A DNA stretch of 64,000 bases, taken from assembly GCF_014643775.1 (NCBI RefSeq), contig NZ_BMKC01000002.1, positions 62,001 through 126,000 on the forward strand, written 5' to 3'. A program made the position numbers and the translations under genes. This DNA comes from Arenimonas soli. Lineage in GTDB: Bacteria; Pseudomonadota; Gammaproteobacteria; Xanthomonadales; Xanthomonadaceae. Under the pieces are notes generated by a model. The model worked only from the letters and a program-made list of their open reading frames with translations. It was not told where the DNA came from and did no database searches. This document shows, one piece after another, positions 56,652 to 64,000 of this stretch (position 1 is the first letter of the stretch; each line of letters begins with the position of its first letter).

Positions 56652-59399
56652 TCAGTGCGCCTGGTCCCAGTTTTCGCCCACCCCGACGTCCACCACCAGC
56701 GCCACCTTCAGGTCCGCCGCGGCCACCATGCGCTGGCGGACTTCGGCCACCAGGGTATCCACGAAACCGCCCTCGGCCTCGAACACCAGTTCGTCGTGCA
56801 CCTGCATCAGCATCGCCGCCTGGTCGCGGTGGCCGTCGAGCCACTGGTCCACGGTGACCATGGCCCGCTTGATGATGTCGGCCGCCGTGCCCTGCATCGG
56901 CGCGTTGATCGCCGCGCGTTCGGCGCCGGCGCGCTGGGCCTGGTTGCGCGAGTGGATTTCGTTGAGCTGCAGGCGACGGCCGAACACGGTTTCGACGTAA
57001 CCCTGTTCGCGCGCCTGCTGGCGCACGCGCTCCATGTAGTCGCGCACGCCGGGGTAGCGGCTGAAGTAGAGCGCGATGTAGTCCTGCGCCTCGCCGCGGC
57101 CGATGCCCAGCTGGCGCGCCAGGCCCCAGGCGCTCATGCCGTACATCAGGCCGAAGTTGATCGCCTTGGCGGCGCGGCGCTGGTCGCCGCTCACGTCAGG
57201 GAGCGAAACGCCGAAGACTTCGGCGGCGGTGGCCTTGTGCACGTCCTGGCCCGATTCGAAAGCGCGCAGCAGCCCTTCGTCGCCGGAAAGGTGCGCCATG
57301 ATCCGCAGCTCGATCTGCGAGTAGTCGCAGGCGACGATCTTGCGGCCCTTCGGGGCGATGAAGGCGGTGCGGATCCGGCGGCCGTCGGGGGTGCGGATCG
57401 GGATGTTCTGCAGGTTCGGGTCGTTCGAACTCAGCCGGCCGGTGGCGGCGCCGGCCTGGTGGTAGCTGGTGTGCACGCGGCCGGTGTCGGGGTTGATCAT
57501 CTCGGGCAGCTTGTCGGTGTAGGTGTTGCGCAGCTTGGCCAGGCCGCGGTACTCGAGCACCAGCTTCGGCAGTTCATGCTGATCGGCGATCGCCTCCAGG
57601 GCTTCTTCGTTGGTGGACGGCGCGCCGCCCGGGGTCTTCACCACCACCGGCAGCTTGAGTTCGTCGAACAACAGTGCGCCGAGCTGCTTGGGCGAATCGA
57701 GGTTGAAGGCGCGGCCGGCGATTTCATGCGCGCGCTGCTGCGCGGCCATCATGCGCTGCGACAGGTCCGAACTCTGGCGGCGCAGTTCGGCGGCGTCCAC
57801 CAGCACGCCGGTGGCCTCCATGCGTGCAAGCACCGGCACCAGCGGCATTTCGATGTCGCGGTAGACGGCCTGCAGGCTGGGTTCGGCGGCGAGCTTTTCC
57901 GACAGCACGCCGTGCAGGCGCAGGGTGACGTCGGCGTCTTCGGCGGCGTAATTGGTGGCGTCGTCCAGGGCCACCGCCGAGAACAGGATCTGCTTGGCGC
58001 CCTTGCCGGCCACCTGTTCGTACTTGATGGTTTCGTAGCCTAGGTACCTGCGCGCCAGGCTGTCCATGTCATGGCGCAGGCCGCCGGCATTGCAGACGAA
58101 ACTTTCCAGCATGGTGTCCTCGGCATAGCCGCGCACGTCCAGGCCGTGGCGACGCAGCACGTGCAGGTCGTACTTGCCGTGCTGGCCGAGCTTGGGTTTG
58201 CCGGCGTCTTCAAGCACCGGGCGCAGCGCGTCGAGCACCTGGTCGCGCGGCAGCTGCGCCGGGGCGCCCGGGTAATCGTGGCCAACCGGGATGTAGCAGG
58301 CCTTGCCCGGTTCGACCGCGAAGCTCAGGCCGACCAGGTTGGCGCGCATGGGATCGAGCGAATCGGTTTCGGTGTCGAAGGAGACCAGTGGCGCCTTGCG
58401 AAGTCGCTCAACCCACGTCGCCAGCGCGGCTTGATCGGTGATGCATTCGTATTCGCCCTTGGCGGCCAGCGCCGGGTCGGGCGCGGCCTCGGCATCGGCG
58501 CTGGCCTGGGCGGCGGCGAGGGTGGCCTGGGCCGGGCGCGTGGCCGGGTCGGTCTTGCCGCCGTCGAGTTCGCGCAGGGCGGCGGTGAAACCGTAGCGGG
58601 TGTAAAGCTCGCGCAGGGCGTCGACGTCGCGGCCGCGCAGCTTGAGCTCGCGCGGACCCTGGTCGAGCGGCACGTCGGTCTTGATGGTCACCAGGTCGCG
58701 GTTGAGCGGCAGACGGCCGAGCGCGGCGCGCAGGTTGTCGCCGATCTTGCCCTTGACCTCGGCGGCGTTGGCCATCACGCCGTCCAGGCTGTCGTACTGG
58801 GCCAGCCACTTGGCGGCGGTCTTGGGCCCGCACTTGTCGATGCCCGGCACGTTGTCGACGCTGTCGCCCATCAGCGCCAGCAGGTCGATGATCTGGTCGG
58901 GGCGCACGCCGAACTTTTCCTTCACCCGGGCCTCGTCGGTGACGCTGCCGGTCATGGTGTTGGTGAGCGTGATGCCCGGGCGCACCAGCTGGGCGAAGTC
59001 CTTGTCGCTGGTGGAAATGGTGACCGGGATGCCGTCGGCCTGGGCCTGCAGGGCCAGGGTGCCGATGACGTCGTCGGCCTCGACGCCGGAGACGCGCAGG
59101 ATGGGAAACCCCAGGGCCTCGACGATCTGCATCATCGGCTCGACCTGGGCGCGCAGCTCGTCGGGCATGGGCGGGCGGTTGGCCTTGTACTCGGCGTACA
59201 TCCGGTCGCGGAAGGTCGGGCCCGAGGCGTCCACCACGAAGGCGGCGAAATCCGGGTTTTCCTTCAGCGTGGCGCGCAGCATGTTGACGATGCCGAACAG
59301 GGCGCCGGTGGGCGAGCCGTCGGGCGCGGTCAGCGGCGGCAGGGCATGGAAGGCGCGGTAGAGGTAGGACGATCCGTCGATGAGGACGAGGCGGGACAT
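56652..59399 (-). CDS. polA: DNA polymerase I
   Basis: Repair and Okazaki-fragment polymerase, 915 residues (E. coli 928). The 5'-3' exonuclease domain is at 1-290 (LVLIDGSSYLYRAFHALPP). The 3'-5' exonuclease domain has motif Exo I FDTETDSLDP (about 340) and Exo III YAAEDADVTL. The polymerase domain carries motif A DYSQIELRIMAHLSG, motif B (O helix) RRAAKAINFGLMYG, and motif C QVHDELVFE. All metal-binding carboxylates are intact. Divergent from the DUF2782 gene. Confidence 0.98.
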   Translation of the reverse strand: MSRLVLIDGSSYLYRAFHALPPLTAPDGSPTGALFGIVNMLRATLKENPDFAAFVVDASGPTFRDRMYAEYKANRPPMPDELRAQVEPMMQIVEALGFPILRVSGVEADDVIGTLALQAQADGIPVTISTSDKDFAQLVRPGITLTNTMTGSVTDEARVKEKFGVRPDQIIDLLALMGDSVDNVPGIDKCGPKTAAKWLAQYDSLDGVMANAAEVKGKIGDNLRAALGRLPLNRDLVTIKTDVPLDQGPRELKLRGRDVDALRELYTRYGFTAALRELDGGKTDPATRPAQATLAAAQASADAEAAPDPALAAKGEYECITDQAALATWVERLRKAPLVSFDTETDSLDPMRANLVGLSFAVEPGKACYIPVGHDYPGAPAQLPRDQVLDALRPVLEDAGKPKLGQHGKYDLHVLRRHGLDVRGYAEDTMLESFVCNAGGLRHDMDSLARRYLGYETIKYEQVAGKGAKQILFSAVALDDATNYAAEDADVTLRLHGVLSEKLAAEPSLQAVYRDIEMPLVPVLARMEATGVLVDAAELRRQSSDLSQRMMAAQQRAHEIAGRAFNLDSPKQLGALLFDELKLPVVVKTPGGAPSTNEEALEAIADQHELPKLVLEYRGLAKLRNTYTDKLPEMINPDTGRVHTSYHQAGAATGRLSSNDPNLQNIPIRTPDGRRIRTAFIAPKGRKIVACDYSQIELRIMAHLSGDEGLLRAFESGQDVHKATAAEVFGVSLPDVSGDQRRAAKAINFGLMYGMSAWGLARQLGIGRGEAQDYIALYFSRYPGVRDYMERVRQQAREQGYVETVFGRRLQLNEIHSRNQAQRAGAERAAINAPMQGTAADIIKRAMVTVDQWLDGHRDQAAMLMQVHDELVFEAEGGFVDTLVAEVRQRMVAAADLKVALVVDVGVGENWDQAH

Positions 59400-59507
59400 G
59401 GCGGGGGTCCGGTTCGGCAGGCGGTCGATTCTACGCGTCCAGGCGGTTCCGCTTGAGCACCCCGGGCGCTTTTGCCATGCTGATCCTCCCGCGTGCAGGA
59501 GCCCGCC

Positions 59508-59855
59508 ATGAACGCCCTGATCCCCCTGCTTCTCGCCCTGGCCGCCCAGGATGGCGGACCGCCCGCGGAACCCGCGGCCAGCGAACCGGCCGCACGCGAA
59601 GAAGCACCGATCCCCGAGAAGGTGCAGGCCACCGCCGAAGGCGACGAACTGCCTGCCGTGAGCATCCGTACCGAAAAGAACGGCGACAGGGTCGAGGAAT
59701 ACCGCCAGAACGGCGTGCTGTACATGGTGAAGGTCACGCCCGAACGCGGCGTGCCCTACTACCTGATGGACACCGACGGCAACGGCAAGCTCAACCGCGA
59801 CGACGGAGTCAAGACGGTATCGCCGGTGTACTGGACGATCTACGAGTGGGATTGA
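59508..59855 (+). CDS. DUF2782 family exported protein
   Basis: Protein of 115 residues from ATG 59508, with AGGA 7 bases upstream. A short signal peptide (MNALIPLLLALAAQ) is followed by a Pro/Ala/Glu-rich linker. The DUF2782 domain then runs from about 50 to the end (VSIRTEKNGDRVEEYRQNGVLYMVKVTP to YYLMDTDGNGKLNRDDG). The family usually lies beside polA in gammaproteobacteria, as it does here. Function unknown. Confidence 0.87.
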   Translation: MNALIPLLLALAAQDGGPPAEPAASEPAAREEAPIPEKVQATAEGDELPAVSIRTEKNGDRVEEYRQNGVLYMVKVTPERGVPYYLMDTDGNGKLNRDDGVKTVSPVYWTIYEWD

Positions 59856-60361
59856 CCGCCGCGGCCCGGGCCTGGGCCGATGCGCTGAGTGAACTGGCGG
59901 GCCGGCTGGCGGCGCTGATGGCGCTTGCGCTGGTCGCGCTGGTGTTTGGCCTGGTGGTCGCGCGCTACGGGCTTGGCATCGGCTCGGTGGCGGCGCAGGA
60001 AGCGGTGCTGTGGCTGCACGCGGCCATCTTCCTGCTGGGCCTGGCCTACGCGCTGCGGCACGGCGCGCACGTGCGCGTGGACGTGTTTTCCCAGCGCTGG
60101 TCGCCGCGCACCCGCGCCTGGGTCGAGGTCGGCGCCGGCGTGCTGCTGTTGTTGCCGCTGTGCGTGTTCATCGTGGCGATGAGCTGGGACTACGTCGCCG
60201 CCAGCTGGGCGGCGCGGGAAGGTTCGCGCGATCCCGGCGGCCTGCCCGGCTGGTACCTGCTCAAGGCACTGGTGCCGGTGTCGGCGGCGCTGCTGCTGCT
60301 GCAGGGCCTGGCCGAAACTTCGCGCGCGCTGGGTCGCGCCACCTCGCGCCAGGATCCCTGA
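59846..60361 (+). CDS. TRAP transporter small permease (DctQ type)
   Basis: Four-helix membrane subunit of a tripartite ATP-independent periplasmic transporter, about 171 residues from GTG 59846 (TTG 59852 is an alternative that gives 169); no in-frame ATG is available. Both starts overlap the DUF2782 stop, implying translational coupling. Hydrophobic helices lie near 18-40, 52-72, 92-115 and 140-160, with the DctQ family pattern AVLWLHAAIFLLGLAYALRHGAHVRVDVF (the R and HVRVD loop). It precedes the large permease. Confidence 0.85.
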   Translation: MGLTAAARAWADALSELAGRLAALMALALVALVFGLVVARYGLGIGSVAAQEAVLWLHAAIFLLGLAYALRHGAHVRVDVFSQRWSPRTRAWVEVGAGVLLLLPLCVFIVAMSWDYVAASWAAREGSRDPGGLPGWYLLKALVPVSAALLLLQGLAETSRALGRATSRQDP

Positions 60362-60363
60362 CC

Positions 60364-61740
60364 GTGTTCGAACCCCAGGCGTGGATGCTGCTCGTGCTGC
60401 TGCTGGGCCTGTTCGCGGGCCTGGCCAGCGGCTATCCGGTGGCCTTCGTGCTGGGCGGCGTGGCGCTGCTGTCGGCGGCGGCCGGCATCGTGCTGGGGCT
60501 GTTCGACCCGAGTTTCCTGCAGGCCTTCCCGAACCGCATGTTCGGCGTGATGACCAACGAAACCCTGGTCGCGGTGCCGCTGTTCGTGTTCATGGGCGTG
60601 ATGCTGGAACGATCACGCATCGCCGAGTCATTGCTTGAAGCCGTGGCCTCGCTGTTCGGGCGCAAGCGCGGCGGCCTGGTGGTGGCGGTGCTGCTGGTCG
60701 GCGCGGTGCTGGCCGCGTCCACCGGCATCGTTGGTGCCACCGTCGTGGCGATGGGCCTGATCTCGCTGCCGACCATGCTGCGCCACGGGTATTGCCCGCG
60801 CCTGGCCAGCGGCGCCATCTGCGCCTCCGGCACCCTGGGCCAGATCATCCCGCCCTCGATCGTGCTGGTGCTGCTGGGCGACCAGCTGGGCAATGCCTAC
60901 CAGCAGGCGCAGCTGCAGCAGGGCGTGTTCGCGCCCGAAACGGTATCGGTAGGCGACCTGTTCGCCGGTGCACTGCTGCCCGGGCTCGGCCTGGTCGGCC
61001 TGTACCTGGCCTATGCGCTGTGGGTGGCCTGGCGCCAGCCCGAGCGCGCGCCGGCGCTGCGCGACCTGGCGCCGCGTTCGTGGTGGCAGCTGGTGAAGGC
61101 CATCGTGCCGCCGCTGGCCCTGATCGGCCTGGTGCTGGGCGCCATCCTGGGCGGGTTCGCCACGCCCACCGAAGCCGCGGCGGTTGGCGCCGTCGGGGCG
61201 ACGGCGTTCGCGGCGCGCTATGGCCGCCTGGGTTTCGCACGCCTGGTGGAAGTGGCGCGCGAAACCGTGAAGGTGACGGCGATGGTGTTCGCCATCCTGG
61301 TGGGCGCGGCGCTGTTTTCGCTGGTGTTCCGCGGCTACGGCGGCGACGAGCTGGTGCACGCCGCGCTGACCGGCCTGCCCGGCGGCACCTGGGGCGCTAT
61401 CGTGGCGGTGATGCTGCTGATGTTCGTGCTGGGTTTCGTGCTCGACTTCATCGAAATCGTGTTCGTGGTCGTTCCCATCGTCGGACCGGTGCTGCTGGCG
61501 CTGGGCGTGGACCCGGTCTGGCTGGGCGTGATGATGGCGATCAACCTGCAGACCAGCTTCCTGACCCCGCCCTTCGGCTTCGCGCTGTTCTACCTTCGCG
61601 GCGTGGCGCCGCCGGGGCTGCGCACCAGCGACGTCTACCGCGGCGTGCTGCCCTTCATCGGCCTGCAGCTGCTGATGCTGGCGGCGGTGGCGACCTTTCC
61701 GTGGCTGGCCACCGCGCTGCCCGATTACCTCTACGGCTGA
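60364..61740 (+). CDS. TRAP transporter large permease (DctM type)
   Basis: Large membrane subunit of the TRAP transporter, 458 residues from GTG 60364 (2 bases after the dctQ stop). About 12-13 helices. DctM signatures seen are GYPVAFVLGG, TNETLVAVPLFVFMGVMLERS, AASTGIVGATVVAMG, the SGAICASGTLGQIIPPSIVLVLLGD segment and the C-terminal LDFIEIVFVVVPIVGP. It should use the sodium gradient to import the ligand bound by the DctP protein, which is encoded 1 kb away on the other strand. Confidence 0.93.
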   Translation: MFEPQAWMLLVLLLGLFAGLASGYPVAFVLGGVALLSAAAGIVLGLFDPSFLQAFPNRMFGVMTNETLVAVPLFVFMGVMLERSRIAESLLEAVASLFGRKRGGLVVAVLLVGAVLAASTGIVGATVVAMGLISLPTMLRHGYCPRLASGAICASGTLGQIIPPSIVLVLLGDQLGNAYQQAQLQQGVFAPETVSVGDLFAGALLPGLGLVGLYLAYALWVAWRQPERAPALRDLAPRSWWQLVKAIVPPLALIGLVLGAILGGFATPTEAAAVGAVGATAFAARYGRLGFARLVEVARETVKVTAMVFAILVGAALFSLVFRGYGGDELVHAALTGLPGGTWGAIVAVMLLMFVLGFVLDFIEIVFVVVPIVGPVLLALGVDPVWLGVMMAINLQTSFLTPPFGFALFYLRGVAPPGLRTSDVYRGVLPFIGLQLLMLAAVATFPWLATALPDYLYG

Positions 61741-61752
61741 TCCGGCCGGGAC

Positions 61753-62661
61753 TCAGCCCGGCGCCCGGCGCGGCAGGCCTTCGGTCGGCGGCAGGGCCGA
61801 GAGGTGTTTCCATATCGCCTGCATTTCCACGTCGCTCATCTGGCCATAGCTGCGCCAGGGCATGAACGGATGCACGTCGCCGCCGTCGGGGCGCTTGCCT
61901 TCGCGGAACACGCGCAGGAAGTCGGCTTCGGTCCAGCCCTGCAGGCCGGTGGCGTGGGCGGTGAGGTTGGGCGCGGGCGGCAGCTCGGGCGGCGTGCCCG
62001 GCACGCGCTGGCCGGTCCAGGCCATGCCATGGCAGCCGGTGCAGACCTGGGCGAGGTAGGCGCCGTATTCGGCGGTGGCGCCGGCCGGCGGCGCGGTGCG
62101 CGTGCGCGGCGCGTGGTCGATGTCGGCCGCGGGCACCAGGTGCAGCTTTCCGAACAGCGCCATCACCCGTCCCAGCGGCCGGATATCGGTCGTGCCGGGC
62201 TGGTTGCCCGAGGCCGGCAAGGCCTGCAGGTAGGCGACCAGAGCGGCCGTGTCCTCGTCGGACAGGTTCATGAAATCGGTGGAGGGCATCACCCGCAGCG
62301 GGCGCCCGTCGGGACCCACGCCGTGGCGGATGGCCACGCCCAGGGCGTCGGCATCGTAGCGTTCGCCCATGGCCGCGGGCGTGAGGTTGGGTGCGACGAC
62401 GAAGGCCACCGGGCCGGCATCGATGAAGACCTTGCCGCGGCCGGCTTCGCCGTGGCATTCCACGCAGCCGGTGACGGTGTACAGGTGTTCGCCGCGGGCC
62501 AGGGCCTCGGGGGCGCTGGTCATGGGCAGCGGCGGATCGGCGACCTCGTAGACGCGGGCCAGGTCGGCCTCGGTCTTGAGCCAGGCGATGGCGAAAACCG
62601 CGCCAACGACGACGAACAGGGAAGCAGCCACCCAGGCTGCGCGGTAAACCCAACTGCGCAT
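61753..62661 (-). CDS. membrane-anchored diheme cytochrome c
   Basis: Protein of 302 residues with an N-terminal membrane anchor (about 9-29). Two class I cytochrome c domains follow. Heme-binding motifs are CVECH (C66-H70) and CTGCH (C207-H211), with candidate distal Met ligands M125 (VMPSTDF) and M257 (PFMPWRSYG). It resembles small alcohol- or sugar-dehydrogenase cytochrome subunits. There is no partner dehydrogenase here. It is convergent with dctM (12 bases between stops) and lies between the two parts of the TRAP system. Periplasmic side, electron transfer inferred. Confidence 0.9.
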   Translation of the reverse strand: MRSWVYRAAWVAASLFVVVGAVFAIAWLKTEADLARVYEVADPPLPMTSAPEALARGEHLYTVTGCVECHGEAGRGKVFIDAGPVAFVVAPNLTPAAMGERYDADALGVAIRHGVGPDGRPLRVMPSTDFMNLSDEDTAALVAYLQALPASGNQPGTTDIRPLGRVMALFGKLHLVPAADIDHAPRTRTAPPAGATAEYGAYLAQVCTGCHGMAWTGQRVPGTPPELPPAPNLTAHATGLQGWTEADFLRVFREGKRPDGGDVHPFMPWRSYGQMSDVEMQAIWKHLSALPPTEGLPRRAPG

Positions 62662-62676
62662 GACACATCTCGAATT

Positions 62677-62692
62677 TGTGATCGTGATGTGA
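62677..62692. repeat. TGTGA-N6-TGTGA direct repeat upstream of the cytochrome gene
   Basis: TGTGA at 62677-62681 and at 62688-62692 on the plus strand, 15-31 bases upstream of the cytochrome start codon (minus strand). Clp/CRP sites are TGTGA-N6-TCACA palindromes, so this only half fits. Confidence 0.25.
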
Positions 62693-62798
62693 AAGTACGC
62701 AAGTTGGCGGGACCGGCGGCCGTCCCTGAAGTCACTGGGGTGCCGCAGCGTTCAGGCGCGGTTTGCCTGGCGCCGCCCGGGCATGACTTCCGGCGCAG

Positions 62799-63902
62799 TC
62801 AACCGCGGGTGGCGTAGTAGGCCTCTTCCGACACCGCGTGCCAGGCCTTGGCCTGGGCCTGGAAGGCACGCATGGAATCGAGCGCACGCCGGGCCATCGG
62901 GTCGGCGGCCGCGGTTTCCTCGAGCACCTTGTCCGAGGCGCGGCGCAGGGCCAGCAGCACGTCGTCGGGCAGTTGCCGCAGTTCGACGTCGTGTTCGCGC
63001 ACCAGGCGGTCGAGCGCCTGCTGGTTGCGGGCGGTGTATTCGGCCAGCATCGCGTCGTTCACCGCGCGGCAGCAGGCATCGACGATGTCGCGCAGGTCCT
63101 GCGGCAGGGCGTCGAAGGCGGCCTTGTTGACCATGCACTCGAGCGTGGGGCCCGGCTCCTGCCAGCCCGGGTAGTAGCAATACTTGGCGGCGCGGTGCAG
63201 GCCGAACGCCAGGTCGTTGTACGGCCCCACCCATTCGGCGGCATCGATCGCGCCGGTCTGCAGCGAGCTGAAGATCTCGGCGCCGGGCAGGTTCACCGGC
63301 GTCGCGCCCACGCGCGCCATCACTTCCCCGCCCAGGCCGGGGATGCGCATCTTCAGGCCCTGCAGGTCGGCCAGCGACTCCACCGGCTTGCGGAACCAGC
63401 CGGCCATCTGCACGCCGGTGTTGCCGGCCGGGAACGGCACCAGGCCGAAGTGCGCGTAGAGTTCGCGCCAGATTTCCAGGCCACCGCCCTCGTAGAGCCA
63501 GCCGTTCATCTCCTGGGCGTTGAGCCCGAAGGGCACGGCGCAGAAAAACGGCGCCGCGGCGGCCTTGCCCTTCCAGTAATAGCTGGCGGAGTGGCCCATT
63601 TCGGCGGTGCCGCGGCCGACGGCGTCGAAGACTTCGAAGGCCGGCACCAGTTCGCCAGCACCATAGACCTTGACCGTGAGCCGGCCACCACTGGCGGCGG
63701 TGATCATCGCGGCCAGCTTGGCCGCGCCGGTGCCCAGTCCCGGGAAGTTGGTGGGCCAGGAGGTCACCATCTTCCACTGCAGGCGCTCGGTGGACGCCGT
63801 GGGACCCCCGTCGGCCGCGCCTTCGGGGCGGGCGCCACAGGCCGCCAGGCCGGTCGCCACGGCGGCCAGGCCGGCGCCACGCAGGAGTTCACGTCGTTTC
63901 AT
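62799..63902 (-). CDS. TRAP transporter substrate-binding lipoprotein (DctP/TakP-like)
   Basis: Periplasmic binding protein of 367 residues. ATG 63902 is used because GGGGA lies 6 bases before it; ATG 63908 would leave no room. The N-terminus MKRRELLRGAGLAAVATGLA has a twin-arginine motif (RRELL) and a lipobox (LAAC), pointing to a Tat-exported lipoprotein. The body is closest by eye to TakP-type 2-oxoacid-binding proteins (VTSWPTNFPGLGTG, ELVPAFEVFDAVGRGTAEMGHS, AAEWVGPYND). It should work with the DctQM genes on the other strand at 59.8-61.7 kb. Exact ligand unknown. Confidence 0.88.
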   Translation of the reverse strand: MKRRELLRGAGLAAVATGLAACGARPEGAADGGPTASTERLQWKMVTSWPTNFPGLGTGAAKLAAMITAASGGRLTVKVYGAGELVPAFEVFDAVGRGTAEMGHSASYYWKGKAAAAPFFCAVPFGLNAQEMNGWLYEGGGLEIWRELYAHFGLVPFPAGNTGVQMAGWFRKPVESLADLQGLKMRIPGLGGEVMARVGATPVNLPGAEIFSSLQTGAIDAAEWVGPYNDLAFGLHRAAKYCYYPGWQEPGPTLECMVNKAAFDALPQDLRDIVDACCRAVNDAMLAEYTARNQQALDRLVREHDVELRQLPDDVLLALRRASDKVLEETAAADPMARRALDSMRAFQAQAKAWHAVSEEAYYATRG

Positions 63903-63965
63903 TCGCATTCCCCGGGTTGCTGCGATGTGTTCACCGCGAAGTATGCCGACTTCCCCCGGTCACTT

Positions 63966-63992
63966 GTAGGAGCACCTTCAGGCGCGAATCTC
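63966..63992. repeat. REP-like GTAG repeat at right edge
   Basis: GTAGGAGCACCTTCAGGCGC and a few following bases match the general form of the GTAG-headed REP elements (GTAGGAGCNNCTTCAGNNGCGA) of xanthomonads and pseudomonads. The CCTTCAGG core is its small hairpin. Only one copy was noticed in the window, close to the edge, so its partner and any RAYT transposase gene are not seen. Confidence 0.55.
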
Positions 63993-64000
63993 CTGCCCTT

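Overview
The window is a piece of a high-GC gammaproteobacterial chromosome, most likely from the order Xanthomonadales (Lysobacter/Xanthomonas-like). This is inferred from several things: the gene order def-fmt-rsmB-trkA facing LysM-dprA-smg-topA; ftsE-ftsX just upstream of rpoH; a secreted protease of the Lysobacter lysyl-endopeptidase type; a chorismatase of the XanB2 type; and an RNA beside polA that looks like the Xanthomonas sRNA sX13. It is mainly core genome. I see no insertion sequence, prophage, CRISPR array, rRNA or tRNA, and codon use looks even throughout.

Layout. 1-5.3 kb: rpoD (3' end cut by the window edge), dtd, a lipid A acyltransferase and two bacterial PH-domain membrane proteins. 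5.3-12.6 kb: a minus-strand run def-fmt-rsmB-GT83 glycosyltransferase-trkA-trkH, which joins N-formyl processing, rRNA methylation and potassium uptake. 12.7-21.3 kb: LysM protein, dprA, smg, a GYF-RDD-pilin-like fusion, topA and the secreted protease, all plus strand. 21.4-30.9 kb: amidohydrolase, DUF4124 protein, SDR, a small lipoprotein, sppA, a MATE exporter, a DUF3667 protein and a sigma-like/transmembrane/DUF3106 fusion. 31-38 kb: priA, preceded by a DnaA-box palindrome, a MASE1 histidine kinase with its divergent response regulator, type II NADH dehydrogenase and rpoH. 38-43.3 kb: minus-strand rhlB-ftsE-ftsX-double receiver-ung, running toward rpoH. 43.4-46.6 kb: trxA, rho with a long Gly-rich extension, and a TonB-like protein. 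46.6-54.5 kb: a Kef antiporter, a 1100-residue membrane ankyrin protein, a YcgL protein and an S9 peptidase. 54.5-64 kb: chorismatase, hemF, an sX13-like RNA, polA, a DUF2782 protein, TRAP permeases dctQM, a diheme cytochrome c, the TRAP binding protein, and a REP-like GTAG repeat at the right edge.

The most interesting signals are regulatory. The rpoH promoter carries a sigma-E type -35/-10 pair (GGAACTT-N16-TCTTA) whose -10 lies inside a perfect CIRCE operator, so envelope stress (RpoE) and the HrcA/chaperone circuit appear to meet at one promoter. The polA-hemF gap holds a three-hairpin RNA with a C-rich loop in each hairpin. The priA upstream region is AT-rich and holds two perfect, inverted DnaA boxes. 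Protein-level oddities are the sigma-like/DUF3106 fusion, the GYF-RDD-pilin fusion and a pseudo-receiver in the ftsEX cluster. All assignments come from reading the sequence; no database search was run.
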